Counted from the first letter of the stretch, positions 1 to 9,119 are shown. The stretch: 64,000 bases of DNA from Bremerella alba (GCF_013618625.1 NZ_JABRWO010000008.1:248001-312000); one strand, 5' to 3'. Numbers and translations: made by a program. The notes: generated by a model from the letters alone, not told the origin.

Positions 1-9
1 CTTTACCGA

Positions 10-132
10 GGGCCGGAGGCCCGGCCGAATATAGCCAGGGAACGCGAGCCCCTTGCAGGGCTTGTACTATTTTATTTCGATCTTGACCAGGGGTTGTCAC
101 CCCCTGGCTAGATTCGGCTGGCCTTTCAGGCC
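10..132. repeat. Inverted-repeat element, family B (diverged copy)
   Basis: Imperfect inverted repeat. The left arm (27-52) begins GAATATAGCCAGGG and the right arm (90-115) ends CCCCTGGCTAGATTC. The arms match at about 20 of 26 positions, and GC-rich flanks (10-26 and 116-132) extend the symmetry. The core GAATnTAGCCAGG is shared with the cleaner element at 10845-11005, so both seem to belong to one dispersed family. It lies about 50 bp past the stop codon of the minus-strand ABM gene. No coding capacity is visible. Confidence 0.6.
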
Positions 133-182
133 TTAAGCGCATTACTCACGTTCGTGCCACGAACGGATCGGATGCGTTCGTC

Positions 183-503
183 TTAAGCCGGGGCCAGAAC
201 CTGGACCTTCAAGTCGGTGACCATGTCTTGTACTTGGTCGCGGTACTCGTTCATGTGCGGGGCGACGAGGTGGGCTTGAAGGTGTTCGACCGATTCCCAG
301 GCTTCGACGACGGTGACGGTGTGATCGCGGCCGCCTTCTTGAACATCGCCCAGGTTGGCATCGACGTCGATCGTGGGTTGGTAGCTGATGCAGCCATCTT
401 CCTTCACGACCTTAGGAACCAGTTCATGAAAAATCGCCAGGAACGCATCGCGGGTGTCAGGCTTCAAGTTGATGGTGGCAATGACGTGAACCATGGTGTG
501 CAT
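183..503 (-). CDS. Antibiotic biosynthesis monooxygenase (ABM) domain protein
   Basis: A 106-residue single-domain protein of the dimeric alpha/beta ABM (YgiN-like quinol monooxygenase) type. The order is an N-terminal strand (VHVIATINLKPDTRDAFL), a helix ending in VKEDGCISY, the central strand HTVTVVEAWESVEHLQAHL, and a C-terminal helix. Families of this fold oxidise quinols or small aromatics without a cofactor, or act as haem-degrading enzymes; nothing here fixes the substrate. The gene follows trpE by 32 nt on the same strand, so co-transcription is likely, though a link to tryptophan synthesis is only positional. Met4 (492-494) is an alternative start. Full length for the family. Confidence 0.8.
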   Translation of the reverse strand: MHTMVHVIATINLKPDTRDAFLAIFHELVPKVVKEDGCISYQPTIDVDANLGDVQEGGRDHTVTVVEAWESVEHLQAHLVAPHMNEYRDQVQDMVTDLKVQVLAPA

Positions 504-535
504 AGGGTTTTCTCAAAGTAGAGGTTGCGATGGGC

Positions 536-2050
536 TTAGCTGCTGCTCTTTTGGGCCGCCGAACGCCGTTCGGTGATTTCGATCGCTTTTAGAATGCCGC
601 GGGCCTTGTTGAGCGTTTCCTGGTATTCCATTTTCGGATCGCTATCGGCGACGATGCCTGCTCCGGCTTGTACGTAAGCGGTGCCGTCTTGGATGACGAT
701 CGTTCGCAGGGCGATACATGTATCCATGTTACCGCCGTAGTCGATATAGCCAACCGCACCTGCGTACGGGCCGCGGCGATGCGGTTCGATCTCGTCGATG
801 ATTTCCATCGCCCGGACCTTGGGCGCGCCCGATACGGTGCCTGCCGGTAAACAGGCCGCCATCGCATCAAACGCGTCTTTCCCCTCGGGAAGTTGGCCGG
901 TGACGTTCGAGGTAATGTGCATCACATGGCTGTAGCGTTCAATGGCCATCACGTCAGACAGTTCGACGCTGCGGTACTTGGCCACACGGCCGACGTCGTT
1001 GCGGCCCAGATCGACCAGCATCACGTGTTCGGCCCGCTCTTTGGGGTCGGCCAGCAGTTCTTCGGCAAGACGTGCGTCTTCGGCTTCGGTCAAGCCGCGC
1101 GGCCGGGTGCCGGCCAGAGGACGAACAGTCACGGTGCCATCCATCACGCGCACCATGATCTCGGGCGAACTGCCTACGAGCGTGGTTTCTGGCGTGCGAA
1201 GGAAAAACATGAATGGGCTCGGATTCACAATCCGCAGTGTACGGTAGATCTCGAAGGGGTCGCTTTGGATGTCGACTTCCAGTCGCTGACTGAAGACCAC
1301 CTGAAAGATATCGCCGGCCACGATGTACTCGACACATTTGCGAACGGCCGCTTCAAAATCTTCCTGTGTGAAGTTCGAGCGGTACCCAATGGTGGGAGCG
1401 CCTGCCAGGTCGATATCGGTTGGCGTGAGGGTCGGATCGTGCTTGGTCAGCTGAGCGACAATCTCTTCGGCCTGCTGGCACGCGGCGTCGTAAATGGCTT
1501 GATGGTTGTTTTGTTTTCCCTGGGGGCACTTGGCCATCACGATCACGTAGGCCGTTTTGGTCACGTTATCGAAGACCACCAAGTTGTTATAGAAGCCAAA
1601 CGAGAGGTCCGGCAAATGGCGGTCATCTTGCGGGGCGTTGGGGAGGTTTTCGACATAGCGGACGACGTCGTACCCAGCGTAACCGATCGCGCCACCGTTA
1701 AACGGGGGGAGTCCTTCGATGTGGGCGACGTTGCCGGTATCGAGTCGCTGGCGAAGCTCTTCCAGCGGATTGGCACAGGTAAAAGTCTTGGTTCCCTCTT
1801 TGCTGGACACGGTCACTTGATCACGTGTCGCGCTGAGGTGGTACTCGGGATGGATTCCGATAAAGCTGTAACGGCCGACCTTTTCTCCGCCGACGACACT
1901 TTCGAACAGACAAGCTGGCTGACCATCGTCCAACTTATGAAATGCCGAGACCGGAGTCATCGAATCGCTGATCAAACGCCGATAAACGGGAATAATCTCG
2001 AACTTTTCCGCGAGCTGCTCAAACTCGGAGAATTCAGGAAGGTACGGCAT
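536..2050 (-). CDS. trpE: Anthranilate synthase component I
   Basis: Converts chorismate and glutamine-derived ammonia to anthranilate, the first step of tryptophan synthesis, with the TrpG amidotransferase as partner. The 504 residues are the usual length. The N-terminal domain carries the tryptophan-binding region (CLFESVVGGEKVGRYSFIG, about residues 48-66), which favours TrpE over PabB. The C-terminal chorismate-binding domain has PLAGTRPRG, VDLGRNDVGRV, AGTVSGAPKVRAMEIIDE and GYIDYGGNMDTCIALRT. No trpG or trpD is adjacent; only the ABM gene follows. No leader peptide or attenuator was recognised upstream. Confidence 0.95.
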   Translation of the reverse strand: MPYLPEFSEFEQLAEKFEIIPVYRRLISDSMTPVSAFHKLDDGQPACLFESVVGGEKVGRYSFIGIHPEYHLSATRDQVTVSSKEGTKTFTCANPLEELRQRLDTGNVAHIEGLPPFNGGAIGYAGYDVVRYVENLPNAPQDDRHLPDLSFGFYNNLVVFDNVTKTAYVIVMAKCPQGKQNNHQAIYDAACQQAEEIVAQLTKHDPTLTPTDIDLAGAPTIGYRSNFTQEDFEAAVRKCVEYIVAGDIFQVVFSQRLEVDIQSDPFEIYRTLRIVNPSPFMFFLRTPETTLVGSSPEIMVRVMDGTVTVRPLAGTRPRGLTEAEDARLAEELLADPKERAEHVMLVDLGRNDVGRVAKYRSVELSDVMAIERYSHVMHITSNVTGQLPEGKDAFDAMAACLPAGTVSGAPKVRAMEIIDEIEPHRRGPYAGAVGYIDYGGNMDTCIALRTIVIQDGTAYVQAGAGIVADSDPKMEYQETLNKARGILKAIEITERRSAAQKSSS

Positions 2051-2177
2051 AAGTCAGGTGTCTGCCAAAGGGTCGTGGTGCTTGCCAATCCGTTGGAAGA
2101 GACCCAGCAGGCAGCGTAAATGTTCACGGCTACGAAAAATCGGTCTCTGGTAACATTGAACGCCATGGCGTCTAATC

Positions 2178-2205
2178 TTGACACCCCCCTTGGCGTCGAT
2201 AGAAT
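2178..2205 (+). promoter_or_regulatory. Sigma-70-type promoter for mcsA-mcsB
   Basis: TTGACA (2178-2183) and TAGAAT (2200-2205) are separated by 16 nt. The -35 is perfect and the -10 matches 5 of 6. It lies about 140 nt upstream of the mcsA start. The match is seen in the sequence; activity is inferred. Confidence 0.6.
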
Positions 2206-2342
2206 CCAGAATAATCCTCTCGCGGTATCTTCAACTGCGAATTGGATTTACGTTGATCGGCCAATCACCTGGTAGGGTCGCCCAGCTAGTACGAAGCAGA
2301 CGACAGGTTTTAAACTCACGTGGAAGGAGGCGATTTTTCGTC

Positions 2343-2852
2343 ATGAAGTGTCAACAGTGCGAAAAGCCCGCCACGTTTCATATTACGGAACTCACCGGCG
2401 AGAAGCCGCATGAGCTGCACCTGTGCGAGCAGTGCGCGCAGTCGTACCTCACGCAGAACCCCTCTGGGGGCATGCCGATTCAGCCATCGCTGGCCGGAAT
2501 GCTGCATCATCAATTGAAAGTGGCCGACACGGCCAAAGAACTGGCCAAGCTCGACGAGCAGGTTTGTCCGATCTGCGGCATCAGCTTTTTCGAGTTCCGC
2601 AACCAGGGACGACTCGGCTGTCCTCACGATTACACCTGCTTCGGTAGCGAACTGGATCCGCTGATCGTCAATATCCATGGCGACACGCAGCATGCCGGTA
2701 AGAACCCCAAGCATCATCAGCAGTCCTCCCAAGACCAGACACGCTTGATTCAGCTTCACAACGACATGAAAACGGCTGTGGAAAAAGAAGACTACGAGCG
2801 TGCTTCCCAAATCCGGGATGAAATCCGTAAGATTGAGGAAGGTCAGTCCTAA
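2343..2852 (+). CDS. mcsA: McsA-like zinc-finger protein with UVR motif
   Basis: A 169-residue protein resembling McsA, the zinc-binding activator of the McsB arginine kinase. CxxC pairs occur at the N-terminus (MKCQQCEKPATFH, then LCEQC) and in the middle (CPICGISFFEFRN, then a GCPHDYTC segment). The C-terminus holds a UVR motif (EKEDYERASQIRDEIRKIEE), as in UvrB/UvrC and ClpC. An AGGAGG at 2325-2330 lies 12 nt before ATG 2343, which selects this start over a longer upstream frame. mcsB follows after 65 nt, the usual mcsA-mcsB order. No ctsR or clpC is adjacent, unlike Bacillus. Confidence 0.9.
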   Translation: MKCQQCEKPATFHITELTGEKPHELHLCEQCAQSYLTQNPSGGMPIQPSLAGMLHHQLKVADTAKELAKLDEQVCPICGISFFEFRNQGRLGCPHDYTCFGSELDPLIVNIHGDTQHAGKNPKHHQQSSQDQTRLIQLHNDMKTAVEKEDYERASQIRDEIRKIEEGQS

Positions 2853-2917
2853 GCTTACACTGTGGGACAAGGTCTAACGTCGAAACTACCCAACTGGAGA
2901 GTGAAGGGTCAACTTTA

Positions 2918-3997
2918 GTGGAACTCAATGAATTGGCATGTCGATCTGGCGAATGGATGCGCGGTAGCGGGCCTGAGTCCGATATCGTCATCAGCAGTCG
3001 CATTCGCCTGGCCCGCAATCTGGCCGAGTTCCCCTTCATTCGTCGCTGCACGCCGGAAGATCGTCAATCGATTGAAAAGATGGTGCACGGTCGTTTGCAG
3101 GCGATCCCAGGCTTCAAAACGCTTTACTACTTACGCGTCGATGAACTAGCGCACGTCGATCGGCAATTCTTGACCGAACGGCAGCTGATCAGCCGCGAAC
3201 ATGCCGAGGCCGAAGGGGCTCGCAGCGTCGCGATCGACAACGATGAACGCCTGAGCGTGATGATCAACGAAGAAGATCACCTCCGCATTCAAGTCATGAA
3301 GAGCGGTCTCGATCTTCATAGCGCGTGGCAACAAATCAACGAAGTCGACGACCAAATTGAAAGCAAGCTTAGCTACGCTTTCCACGAACGACTGGGCTAT
3401 TTGACCGCTTGCCCGACCAATGTCGGTACCGGCATGCGTGTCAGCGTGATGCTGCACCTCCCTGCCCTGGTGATTACCAACCAGATTGAAAAGGTCTTCC
3501 GTAGCTTGCAGAAGATCAATCTGGCCGTGCGTGGTTTGTACGGCGAAGGCTCGCAGGCCATGGGCGATTTCTATCAGATCAGCAATCAAATCACCCTGGG
3601 CAAGTCCGAAGAAGAATTGATCGACCAGGTCAGTGGTGTGGTGCCGATGATCATCGAGTACGAACGCAAAGCCCGCGACTTCCTGATCACGCAGAATCGC
3701 GAAGACCTGCACGACAAGATCAGCCGCGCTTATGGCATCTTGTGCACGGCCCAAACGATTAGCAGCGAAGAGACGATGCACTTGCTCTCGAGCGTTCGCA
3801 TGGGCGTGAACCTGGGACTGATCGACGACCTAGCCATTTCGGACATCAACAAGCTGTTCGTCGAAACCCAGCCGGCTCACCTGCAGAAGCTGCGGGGCAA
3901 CGAACTCGACACGGCCGGGCGAAATATCGAACGAGCTCTCTACTTGCGGCGCTATCTGCAAGACCGAGGAAAAGAGCACCGCGACGAGCGAAATTAG
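2918..3997 (+). CDS. mcsB: Protein arginine kinase McsB
   Basis: Phosphorylates arginine side chains on proteins; in Firmicutes this marks substrates for ClpCP degradation. The 359 residues are full length for the phosphagen-kinase fold. Visible motifs are the nucleotide-binding SSRIRLARNLAEFPF, NEEDHLRIQ, the catalytic cysteine region CPTNVGTGMR, and the C-terminal RGLYGEGSQAMGDFYQISN, which aligns with the receptor region of Bacillus McsB. The start is GTG at 2918, preceded by a GGAGAG-like site. It is translated from the same unit as mcsA. Its targets in this organism are unknown. Confidence 0.92.
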   Translation: MELNELACRSGEWMRGSGPESDIVISSRIRLARNLAEFPFIRRCTPEDRQSIEKMVHGRLQAIPGFKTLYYLRVDELAHVDRQFLTERQLISREHAEAEGARSVAIDNDERLSVMINEEDHLRIQVMKSGLDLHSAWQQINEVDDQIESKLSYAFHERLGYLTACPTNVGTGMRVSVMLHLPALVITNQIEKVFRSLQKINLAVRGLYGEGSQAMGDFYQISNQITLGKSEEELIDQVSGVVPMIIEYERKARDFLITQNREDLHDKISRAYGILCTAQTISSEETMHLLSSVRMGVNLGLIDDLAISDINKLFVETQPAHLQKLRGNELDTAGRNIERALYLRRYLQDRGKEHRDERN

Positions 3998-4068
3998 CTC
4001 AAATGGTCGATTTTCCTACAATATTTCTATAGACTCGGCGAATACCTAGTCGAAATCGTGATGCGCAA

Positions 4069-6477
4069 ATGCATCTGGCTCCCTCTCCCGCGCTGACGGT
4101 AGAGACCGGACCGGAGACAAGGCACGCATCGCTGATTGCGATCGTCCTATTCCTCATCACCCAATCTTGTATGTTCACGCTACTGCTTGAAAGCTCGGTT
4201 CCATTGGTCGCCGCCATCGATGGGTTTGGCGTGGTGGTCATCGCGATCATTATCCTGGGCGGTATCTGCGCAGAGCATTTTCCAGGAGGCCTGCGTGGCG
4301 CGTCGACGATTCGCTTGGGCAACAAGAAGAAGGAACTCGGCCGCATGGATCAGGCACTTCAGTCGATCCAAGAGGCCGACCCCAAGTTTGATCTGAAGAA
4401 CTTTTGCGTCGCGGCCACCAACGCCTTTTTAGAGGTGGAAAAGGCCTTCGATTCCGGCAACCTGAGTGACATCCGTTCGTTTGTATCCGATGGTATCTAC
4501 CAGCGGATGGCATTTCGCTTAGAGGAAGAAAAGAGCCTGGGACGCTCGCGCAAGACGATCAAGCTGCAGGTTCGCAATCTCACGCCTGTTGAAGTCACTT
4601 CGTCCAAAAACAACCTGAACGCGTTCGAGGTGATCTCGATGCGCATCACTGGCTTGGCGGTGCGGCAATACCGGCTCAAGCAAGATGGCACCGATGTTAT
4701 TATCGAAGAACCGGAACCCATCGCCGAAGTGTGGACCTTTCTGCGTCGCCGCGGCGCTCAAACCACGTCGAACGATTTTGGTTCGGTGCACGGCAACTGT
4801 CCCAACTGCGGTACCGATCTCTCGGTGAATCAGTGGGAAAAATGCCCTTCGTGCGAGAGCACCGTCCGTTCCGGCGAGCACGACTGGGTGCTGTCAGAAA
4901 TCTCGGATCAATCCTCTTGGAAGGTCACCAAGCCGTTCAAGATGAGCAGCGCTACGCGTTACTGGATCAAGCAAGATCAAGGTTTCAGTTCGCATTACCT
5001 GGAAGACCGGGCGAGTGTGATTTTCTTTCGCAAGTTTCTGGCCGATCGCCTGGGCGTGATCGACCCACTGGGCAAGGTCGCCACCGATCGGTTTTGTGCC
5101 GGCTACGAAAAGAAGCTCACGCCCGATGACTTCGGCAAACGTGTGGTCTATTTGCACCCGCGGATTTTGGCGGCGGACGTCTCTGGTGTGATTACCGAAG
5201 ATCCTTTCGACAAAGCGCTAATGCACATTCGCTGGTCGGCCCGTCGCGGCACGATCGATCGCCGTGGTGAGTTAGAACTCGATAAAGACCCGGTGCAGAT
5301 CAGTACGATGATGGTTCTGGTGCGTAAGCATGGCACCAAAACACGGATCGAACGCACGATCACCAGTTCGCACTGTCCCAAGTGCGGTGCCCCGGAATCG
5401 AACAACGCTTCGCATGCGTGCGAGTTCTGTCATACCGTGTTGAACGATGGCGTTTTGGAATGGACGCTGGCCGATGTGCTGCCGTTCACCTCGACCCCGG
5501 CAATGGCCCTGCGGAAGAAGGCCTACGAAGGGATCGAAACCAACGTCGCCGTCATGACAGTCGATCACGCCGAGGATGCTCCCCTCACGCGTGTCGTGAT
5601 GATGGAGCAGAAGCTGCCCGAGTTCACTAAAAGTGAAATGGAAGGGGTCCAGATCGATGGTCTGGCACCCAATGTTACGGTGCGGGAAGACGACATCACG
5701 CTATGTCAGTTGCTCGGGGAAGTGGCCGGAGGGCTACGTATTTCTAAAGCCGACGCGAAGGATTTCATTCGCGAGGTGGCCAAAAAGTGTGGGATCGACA
5801 ATGCGACACTCGTCCAGGCCATGCGTCAGCGTCAGAAGCTGGACACACGTCGGCTGAAGGACCTCAATTCTCAGGTCATCAAGCGTTGGCTGATGGCCAT
5901 GATCAACGTCAGTTTGATCGACAGCCGCATGCAGGCCTGGGAGAAGGTCTACATTATCGCGGCCGCCAAGGAACTAGGGCTGAGCCGCTACGACGTTGAA
6001 GCAGCCATTCGCACGCGAACGCTTCAGTTAGAAGAGTGGACCGAAGGGATGCGAAGCATCGACATGTTCTCGTGGGTCGTTTACATGGCCGCCGCCGACG
6101 GGCGTTTCGATCCCAAAGAAATCGAGCAACTCAAAGAACTGGCTACCCACTACGGCATCTCGAACAAACGGCTCAAAGAGATGTGTCTCGCCGCGAAAGA
6201 AAATAAGCTTGAGGTGAGCATTCCGGAAGATCCGAACATCGGCCAGTTGTGGTTGGTGAAGATGATCGACATGGCCTTTGCCGACGGAAACGTCTGCTCG
6301 AAGGAGAAAAAAGTTCTGGCCAAGGTCGCCAAAAAGATTGGGCTAACCGACTACGATCTACAGCAACTCATTCGCCGCCGTCGAGCCGTCCTCTATAAGA
6401 AAGCGCAAGAGGTCTTACGCGAGAAGCCACCCGTCGACGACGACGAGCTACATCTGAAAACCGATTGGAGCGATTAG
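4069..6477 (+). CDS. Membrane-anchored protein with two Tim44-like/zinc-ribbon units and TerB-like repeats
   Basis: An 802-residue protein of unknown role. Two membrane segments lie near the N-terminus (about 21-41 and 45-65). Then come a Tim44-like region (about 100-225), a zinc ribbon (CPNC 244-247, CPSC 259-262), a second Tim44-like region (about 300-430) and a second ribbon (CPKC 436-439, CEFC 451-454). The last 200 residues hold three similar helical units of TerB type, starting WLMAMINVSLID, WVVYMAAADGRFD and WLVKMIDMAFADG. TerB-like domains are acidic metal-binding modules often tied to membrane stress; Tim44-like domains bind membranes. The domain names are from pattern recognition, and the function is open. 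Confidence 0.7.
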   Translation: MHLAPSPALTVETGPETRHASLIAIVLFLITQSCMFTLLLESSVPLVAAIDGFGVVVIAIIILGGICAEHFPGGLRGASTIRLGNKKKELGRMDQALQSIQEADPKFDLKNFCVAATNAFLEVEKAFDSGNLSDIRSFVSDGIYQRMAFRLEEEKSLGRSRKTIKLQVRNLTPVEVTSSKNNLNAFEVISMRITGLAVRQYRLKQDGTDVIIEEPEPIAEVWTFLRRRGAQTTSNDFGSVHGNCPNCGTDLSVNQWEKCPSCESTVRSGEHDWVLSEISDQSSWKVTKPFKMSSATRYWIKQDQGFSSHYLEDRASVIFFRKFLADRLGVIDPLGKVATDRFCAGYEKKLTPDDFGKRVVYLHPRILAADVSGVITEDPFDKALMHIRWSARRGTIDRRGELELDKDPVQISTMMVLVRKHGTKTRIERTITSSHCPKCGAPESNNASHACEFCHTVLNDGVLEWTLADVLPFTSTPAMALRKKAYEGIETNVAVMTVDHAEDAPLTRVVMMEQKLPEFTKSEMEGVQIDGLAPNVTVREDDITLCQLLGEVAGGLRISKADAKDFIREVAKKCGIDNATLVQAMRQRQKLDTRRLKDLNSQVIKRWLMAMINVSLIDSRMQAWEKVYIIAAAKELGLSRYDVEAAIRTRTLQLEEWTEGMRSIDMFSWVVYMAAADGRFDPKEIEQLKELATHYGISNKRLKEMCLAAKENKLEVSIPEDPNIGQLWLVKMIDMAFADGNVCSKEKKVLAKVAKKIGLTDYDLQQLIRRRRAVLYKKAQEVLREKPPVDDDELHLKTDWSD

Positions 6478-6500
6478 CCGCTCTTCCATCCCGAATCGAC

Positions 6501-6652
6501 GGTTGGCCCAGAAATTTATCTCTGGGTGGCCATCGGCCACAAGCGGCTAGTGAGTTGGGATTGAACCCGATAGAGACTGTGCTATTTGTTCACGTACTTG
6601 CATTAGCCGCTTGTCAGCGTTGCCGACCCAGAGATAAATCTCTGGGCCAACC
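6501..6652. repeat. 152-bp MITE-like element, family A, copy 1
   Basis: Terminal inverted repeats of 48 nt (6501-6548 and 6605-6652) begin GGTTGGCCCAGA and match except at a few positions. Each arm contains its own palindrome (CCCAGAGAT/ATCTCTGGG) and a short second hairpin (TGGCC/GGCCA or TCGGC/GCCGA). The 56-nt core has no reading frame. A second copy of identical length is at 24374-24525, with about 10 differences (roughly 93% identity). The element starts 24 nt after one stop codon and ends 31 nt before the opposing gene's stop. No target-site duplication is evident. Confidence 0.85.
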
Positions 6653-6682
6653 GGTCTCTCTTTTTTCAAGTCTGACGAGGCA

Positions 6683-7186
6683 CTAGCCTTTTCGGACTAG
6701 CTTTGCTCTTAGGTCAGGGATGATCGAGCTGGGGACGAATTTCTCTAGCTGTTCGTCGTTGGCCAGTGGTGTGATCTGTTTCAGCAGGGAACTGGAGACG
6801 TGCCCGTACTGCTCGTCGGCCATAAGGAAGATGGTTTCAATCTCGCTGTCGAGCTTACGATTGGCCATCATCATGGTGAACTCGCCGGCGATGTCGGTCA
6901 GGGGGCGAATACCACGAATCATCACACATGCGCCGACGCTGCGCACGAACTCGACGGCCAGGCCATCAAACGTTTGGGCTTCGACATTAGGCATCTCGGC
7001 GGTCACGCGCAGCACCTGGTCGATCCGCTCTTCGGGGCTGAATAGCCCGGTCTTTTCTGCATTGATGCCAATACCCACGATCAAGCGGTCGACTAGCTTA
7101 CTGCTTCGCTCGATCAAGTTCAGGTGCCCTAGCGTGATGGGATCGAACGATCCCACAAACACGGCGGTTCGGTTGCCATCGGCCAT
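6683..7186 (-). CDS. coaD: Phosphopantetheine adenylyltransferase
   Basis: Transfers AMP to 4'-phosphopantetheine, the fourth step of coenzyme A synthesis. The 167 residues are typical. The nucleotidyltransferase signature GSFDPITLGHLNLI near the N-terminus includes the TxGH ATP-binding motif; RGIRPLTD follows, and SSSLLKQI corresponds to the family ISSTxVR motif. It is the last of three minus-strand genes read from 9119 downward, with 41 nt to the upstream membrane-protein gene. Its 3' end faces the family A repeat element. Confidence 0.93.
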   Translation of the reverse strand: MADGNRTAVFVGSFDPITLGHLNLIERSSKLVDRLIVGIGINAEKTGLFSPEERIDQVLRVTAEMPNVEAQTFDGLAVEFVRSVGACVMIRGIRPLTDIAGEFTMMMANRKLDSEIETIFLMADEQYGHVSSSLLKQITPLANDEQLEKFVPSSIIPDLRAKLVRKG

Positions 7187-7227
7187 CGATTCAGTCCAGA
7201 AGGTTTTCTATTAAGCGTGGAGAGGTA

Positions 7228-7872
7228 TTACGACTCGTCGAGCGTGGTGATGTAATGTCCGAGTATCCAACGAGCAAGGATGAAGTAAACCAATTTAGCG
7301 AGCTCGAATCCGACAGCCAGAACGATGCCGATAACCATGGAGAACATCATAATGTTCTTAAGCATCGCAGCCTGAGGGCCTCCTGCAGTTTCCGCCGAGA
7401 GCGCACTCTCCATGGCTTGCCAATTGGCCATTTGAATGAGGACGGTCGAAATGGCGTTGGCTATGACGAGCATAATCGCAATCACGATCGTATTGTTGAG
7501 CAAGCGATAATCCGAGAGCTGACCGCGACGGAGAACTTGAATGCTGGAGTAGAGCATCATGCTGCCGACCGCGAGCATGCCCAATGCCATCAGGATCATG
7601 GGAATAAAATAGGTCTGAGTGACCGCGGCCATTTTCGCCTGCATCTCGGCTTGCATTTGAAACTGTGGGTCGTCCGACGGCGGGGCGAAGTTAAATCCGC
7701 CTGGCGAGACCGTGTGCATAATGAGGGCTGGAATGGTGCCCAGAAATCCCATCAAATACAGGATAGCCAGAATGATCGCGATCACGACGACAATCGTGAT
7801 CTTCTTCGGTCGCGCCGTTTGGCCAGGAAGAACTTCCACAAGTTCTTCCTCTCGATCGGTGAAGTCAACCAT
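7228..7872 (-). CDS. Hypothetical four-helix membrane protein
   Basis: A 214-residue protein that I do not recognise. A charged N-terminus (about 1-24) precedes four predicted membrane helices, near residues 26-45, 88-108, 122-145 and 170-195. The loop after the first helix is methionine- and glutamine-rich (FQMQAEMQAKMAAV). There is no signal peptide or catalytic motif. It sits between the aminotransferase and coaD on the same strand. Similar small multi-helix proteins are common in Planctomycetes; no function is proposed. Confidence 0.7.
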   Translation of the reverse strand: MVDFTDREEELVEVLPGQTARPKKITIVVVIAIILAILYLMGFLGTIPALIMHTVSPGGFNFAPPSDDPQFQMQAEMQAKMAAVTQTYFIPMILMALGMLAVGSMMLYSSIQVLRRGQLSDYRLLNNTIVIAIMLVIANAISTVLIQMANWQAMESALSAETAGGPQAAMLKNIMMFSMVIGIVLAVGFELAKLVYFILARWILGHYITTLDES

Positions 7873-7958
7873 CAGGCTATCCTGGGTCAGGCAGGTCGTA
7901 TCGTGCCCAGCGAACCGTTCGGTTTTCTGGGCACGATGAAAGTTAGTCAGCTGAAAGC

Positions 7959-9119
7959 TTAATCCACAGCGGCCAGGGTTTCTAGCAATCGCTCGATATC
8001 GGACCGATTGTTGTAGGCATGAGGACTGATCCTGGCAAAGTCACCGCGAACGCTAAAGTTTGCCCCGATTTTCTGCCCCGCCGCGCGGAGGTCTTGCGGG
8101 GACTTGCCGGGAACTTGAAACGAGACGATACCGGAACGCTCGTCCCCTTGGCGACTGGCCAAGATCTTGGCGCCGACACTTTCCAATTGCTGACAGGCAA
8201 AATCGGTCACTTCCAATACGCGGTCACCAATCGCCGACGTTTTCGGACCGGCACCATACTGCAAAAGAAGATCGAGACTGGCTCCCAGACCAATGAGCCC
8301 CGGCATGTTTTGCGATCCCCCTTCATACCGAGCCGCACTGTCGCGGAAGGTGAGGTCGATGTTATCGAAATTCTTTCGCCCGGCCACGCTGTTCCAACCA
8401 ATCCCAATGGGATGCAGTTCGCTGAGCAGTTCCTGCTTCACATAGAAGAGCCCTGCCCCTTCAGGCCCCAGCATCCACTTGTGTCCATCGGCGGCTAGAA
8501 AATCGATATCGGCATCGCGAACGTCCAGCGGAAAGACGCCCATTGCTTGGATCGCGTCAAGAAAGAACAACGCCCCGGCATCGTGAGCGATTTTGGCGAG
8601 TGCTTTCGGGTCGATCCGCCAGCCGGTTTTGTAGCTGACCCAGCTGATAGACAAGAGTCGCGTCCGTTGGTCGCAGGCCTCGGCAATCTTATTGAGATCT
8701 GGCTGAACGCCGTCGACCGGGATCACGCGGACCTCAACTCCCTTGGTTTGCTGATGCAGCCAGGGGTAAAGATTCGAAGGAAATTCATTCCCCAGCACCA
8801 CCAAATTGTCGCCAGGCTTCCAGGCAAGCCCTTCCGCGACGAGGTTGATGCCGTGGGTCGTGTTACTGACCAGGGCGATCTCTTTTTTCTGGGCTCCGAT
8901 CAGCTTGGCACCAGATTCCCGGGTGTTTTCGATCGCTCGTTCCCAATCCAACCAGACCACATCCCCCTCATGGGCTGCTTGGTCGCACCAATTTTTAATT
9001 GCCTGAGAAGTTGCTTCCGGCAACGGGGCGACGGCCGCATGATCGAAATAAGCCCATTTTTGGGCGACTGGCATCGCCTCGCGAAAGCTTTGCCAGCGAG
9101 AATCATCAGAAAACGTCAT
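7959..9119 (-). CDS. Class V aminotransferase (PLP-dependent)
   Basis: A 386-residue fold-type I PLP enzyme related to cysteine desulfurases, selenocysteine lyases and isonitrile-epimerase-like proteins. The substrate-side segment VSNTTHGINLVAEGL, the cofactor aspartate region LLSISWVSYKTGW, and the Schiff-base lysine in LAADGHKWMLGPEGAG are visible. The C-terminal small domain has SGIVSFQVPG and RISPHAYN. The flexible cysteine loop of IscS or SufS is not seen, so sulfur transfer is not assured. The exact substrate cannot be read from the sequence. It is the first of three minus-strand genes and faces a 287-nt spacer with no recognised promoter. Confidence 0.85.
   Translation of the reverse strand: MTFSDDSRWQSFREAMPVAQKWAYFDHAAVAPLPEATSQAIKNWCDQAAHEGDVVWLDWERAIENTRESGAKLIGAQKKEIALVSNTTHGINLVAEGLAWKPGDNLVVLGNEFPSNLYPWLHQQTKGVEVRVIPVDGVQPDLNKIAEACDQRTRLLSISWVSYKTGWRIDPKALAKIAHDAGALFFLDAIQAMGVFPLDVRDADIDFLAADGHKWMLGPEGAGLFYVKQELLSELHPIGIGWNSVAGRKNFDNIDLTFRDSAARYEGGSQNMPGLIGLGASLDLLLQYGAGPKTSAIGDRVLEVTDFACQQLESVGAKILASRQGDERSGIVSFQVPGKSPQDLRAAGQKIGANFSVRGDFARISPHAYNNRSDIERLLETLAAVD

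Noticed and set aside
893-2119. Long open frame (408 codons) on the plus strand opposite trpE
   Set aside because: It lies fully antisense to a clear trpE with all motifs; its translation is low-complexity and His/Val-rich with no domain.
6501-6652. Element considered as an insertion sequence remnant
   Set aside because: No transposase frame or target duplication; best described as a non-autonomous inverted-repeat element.
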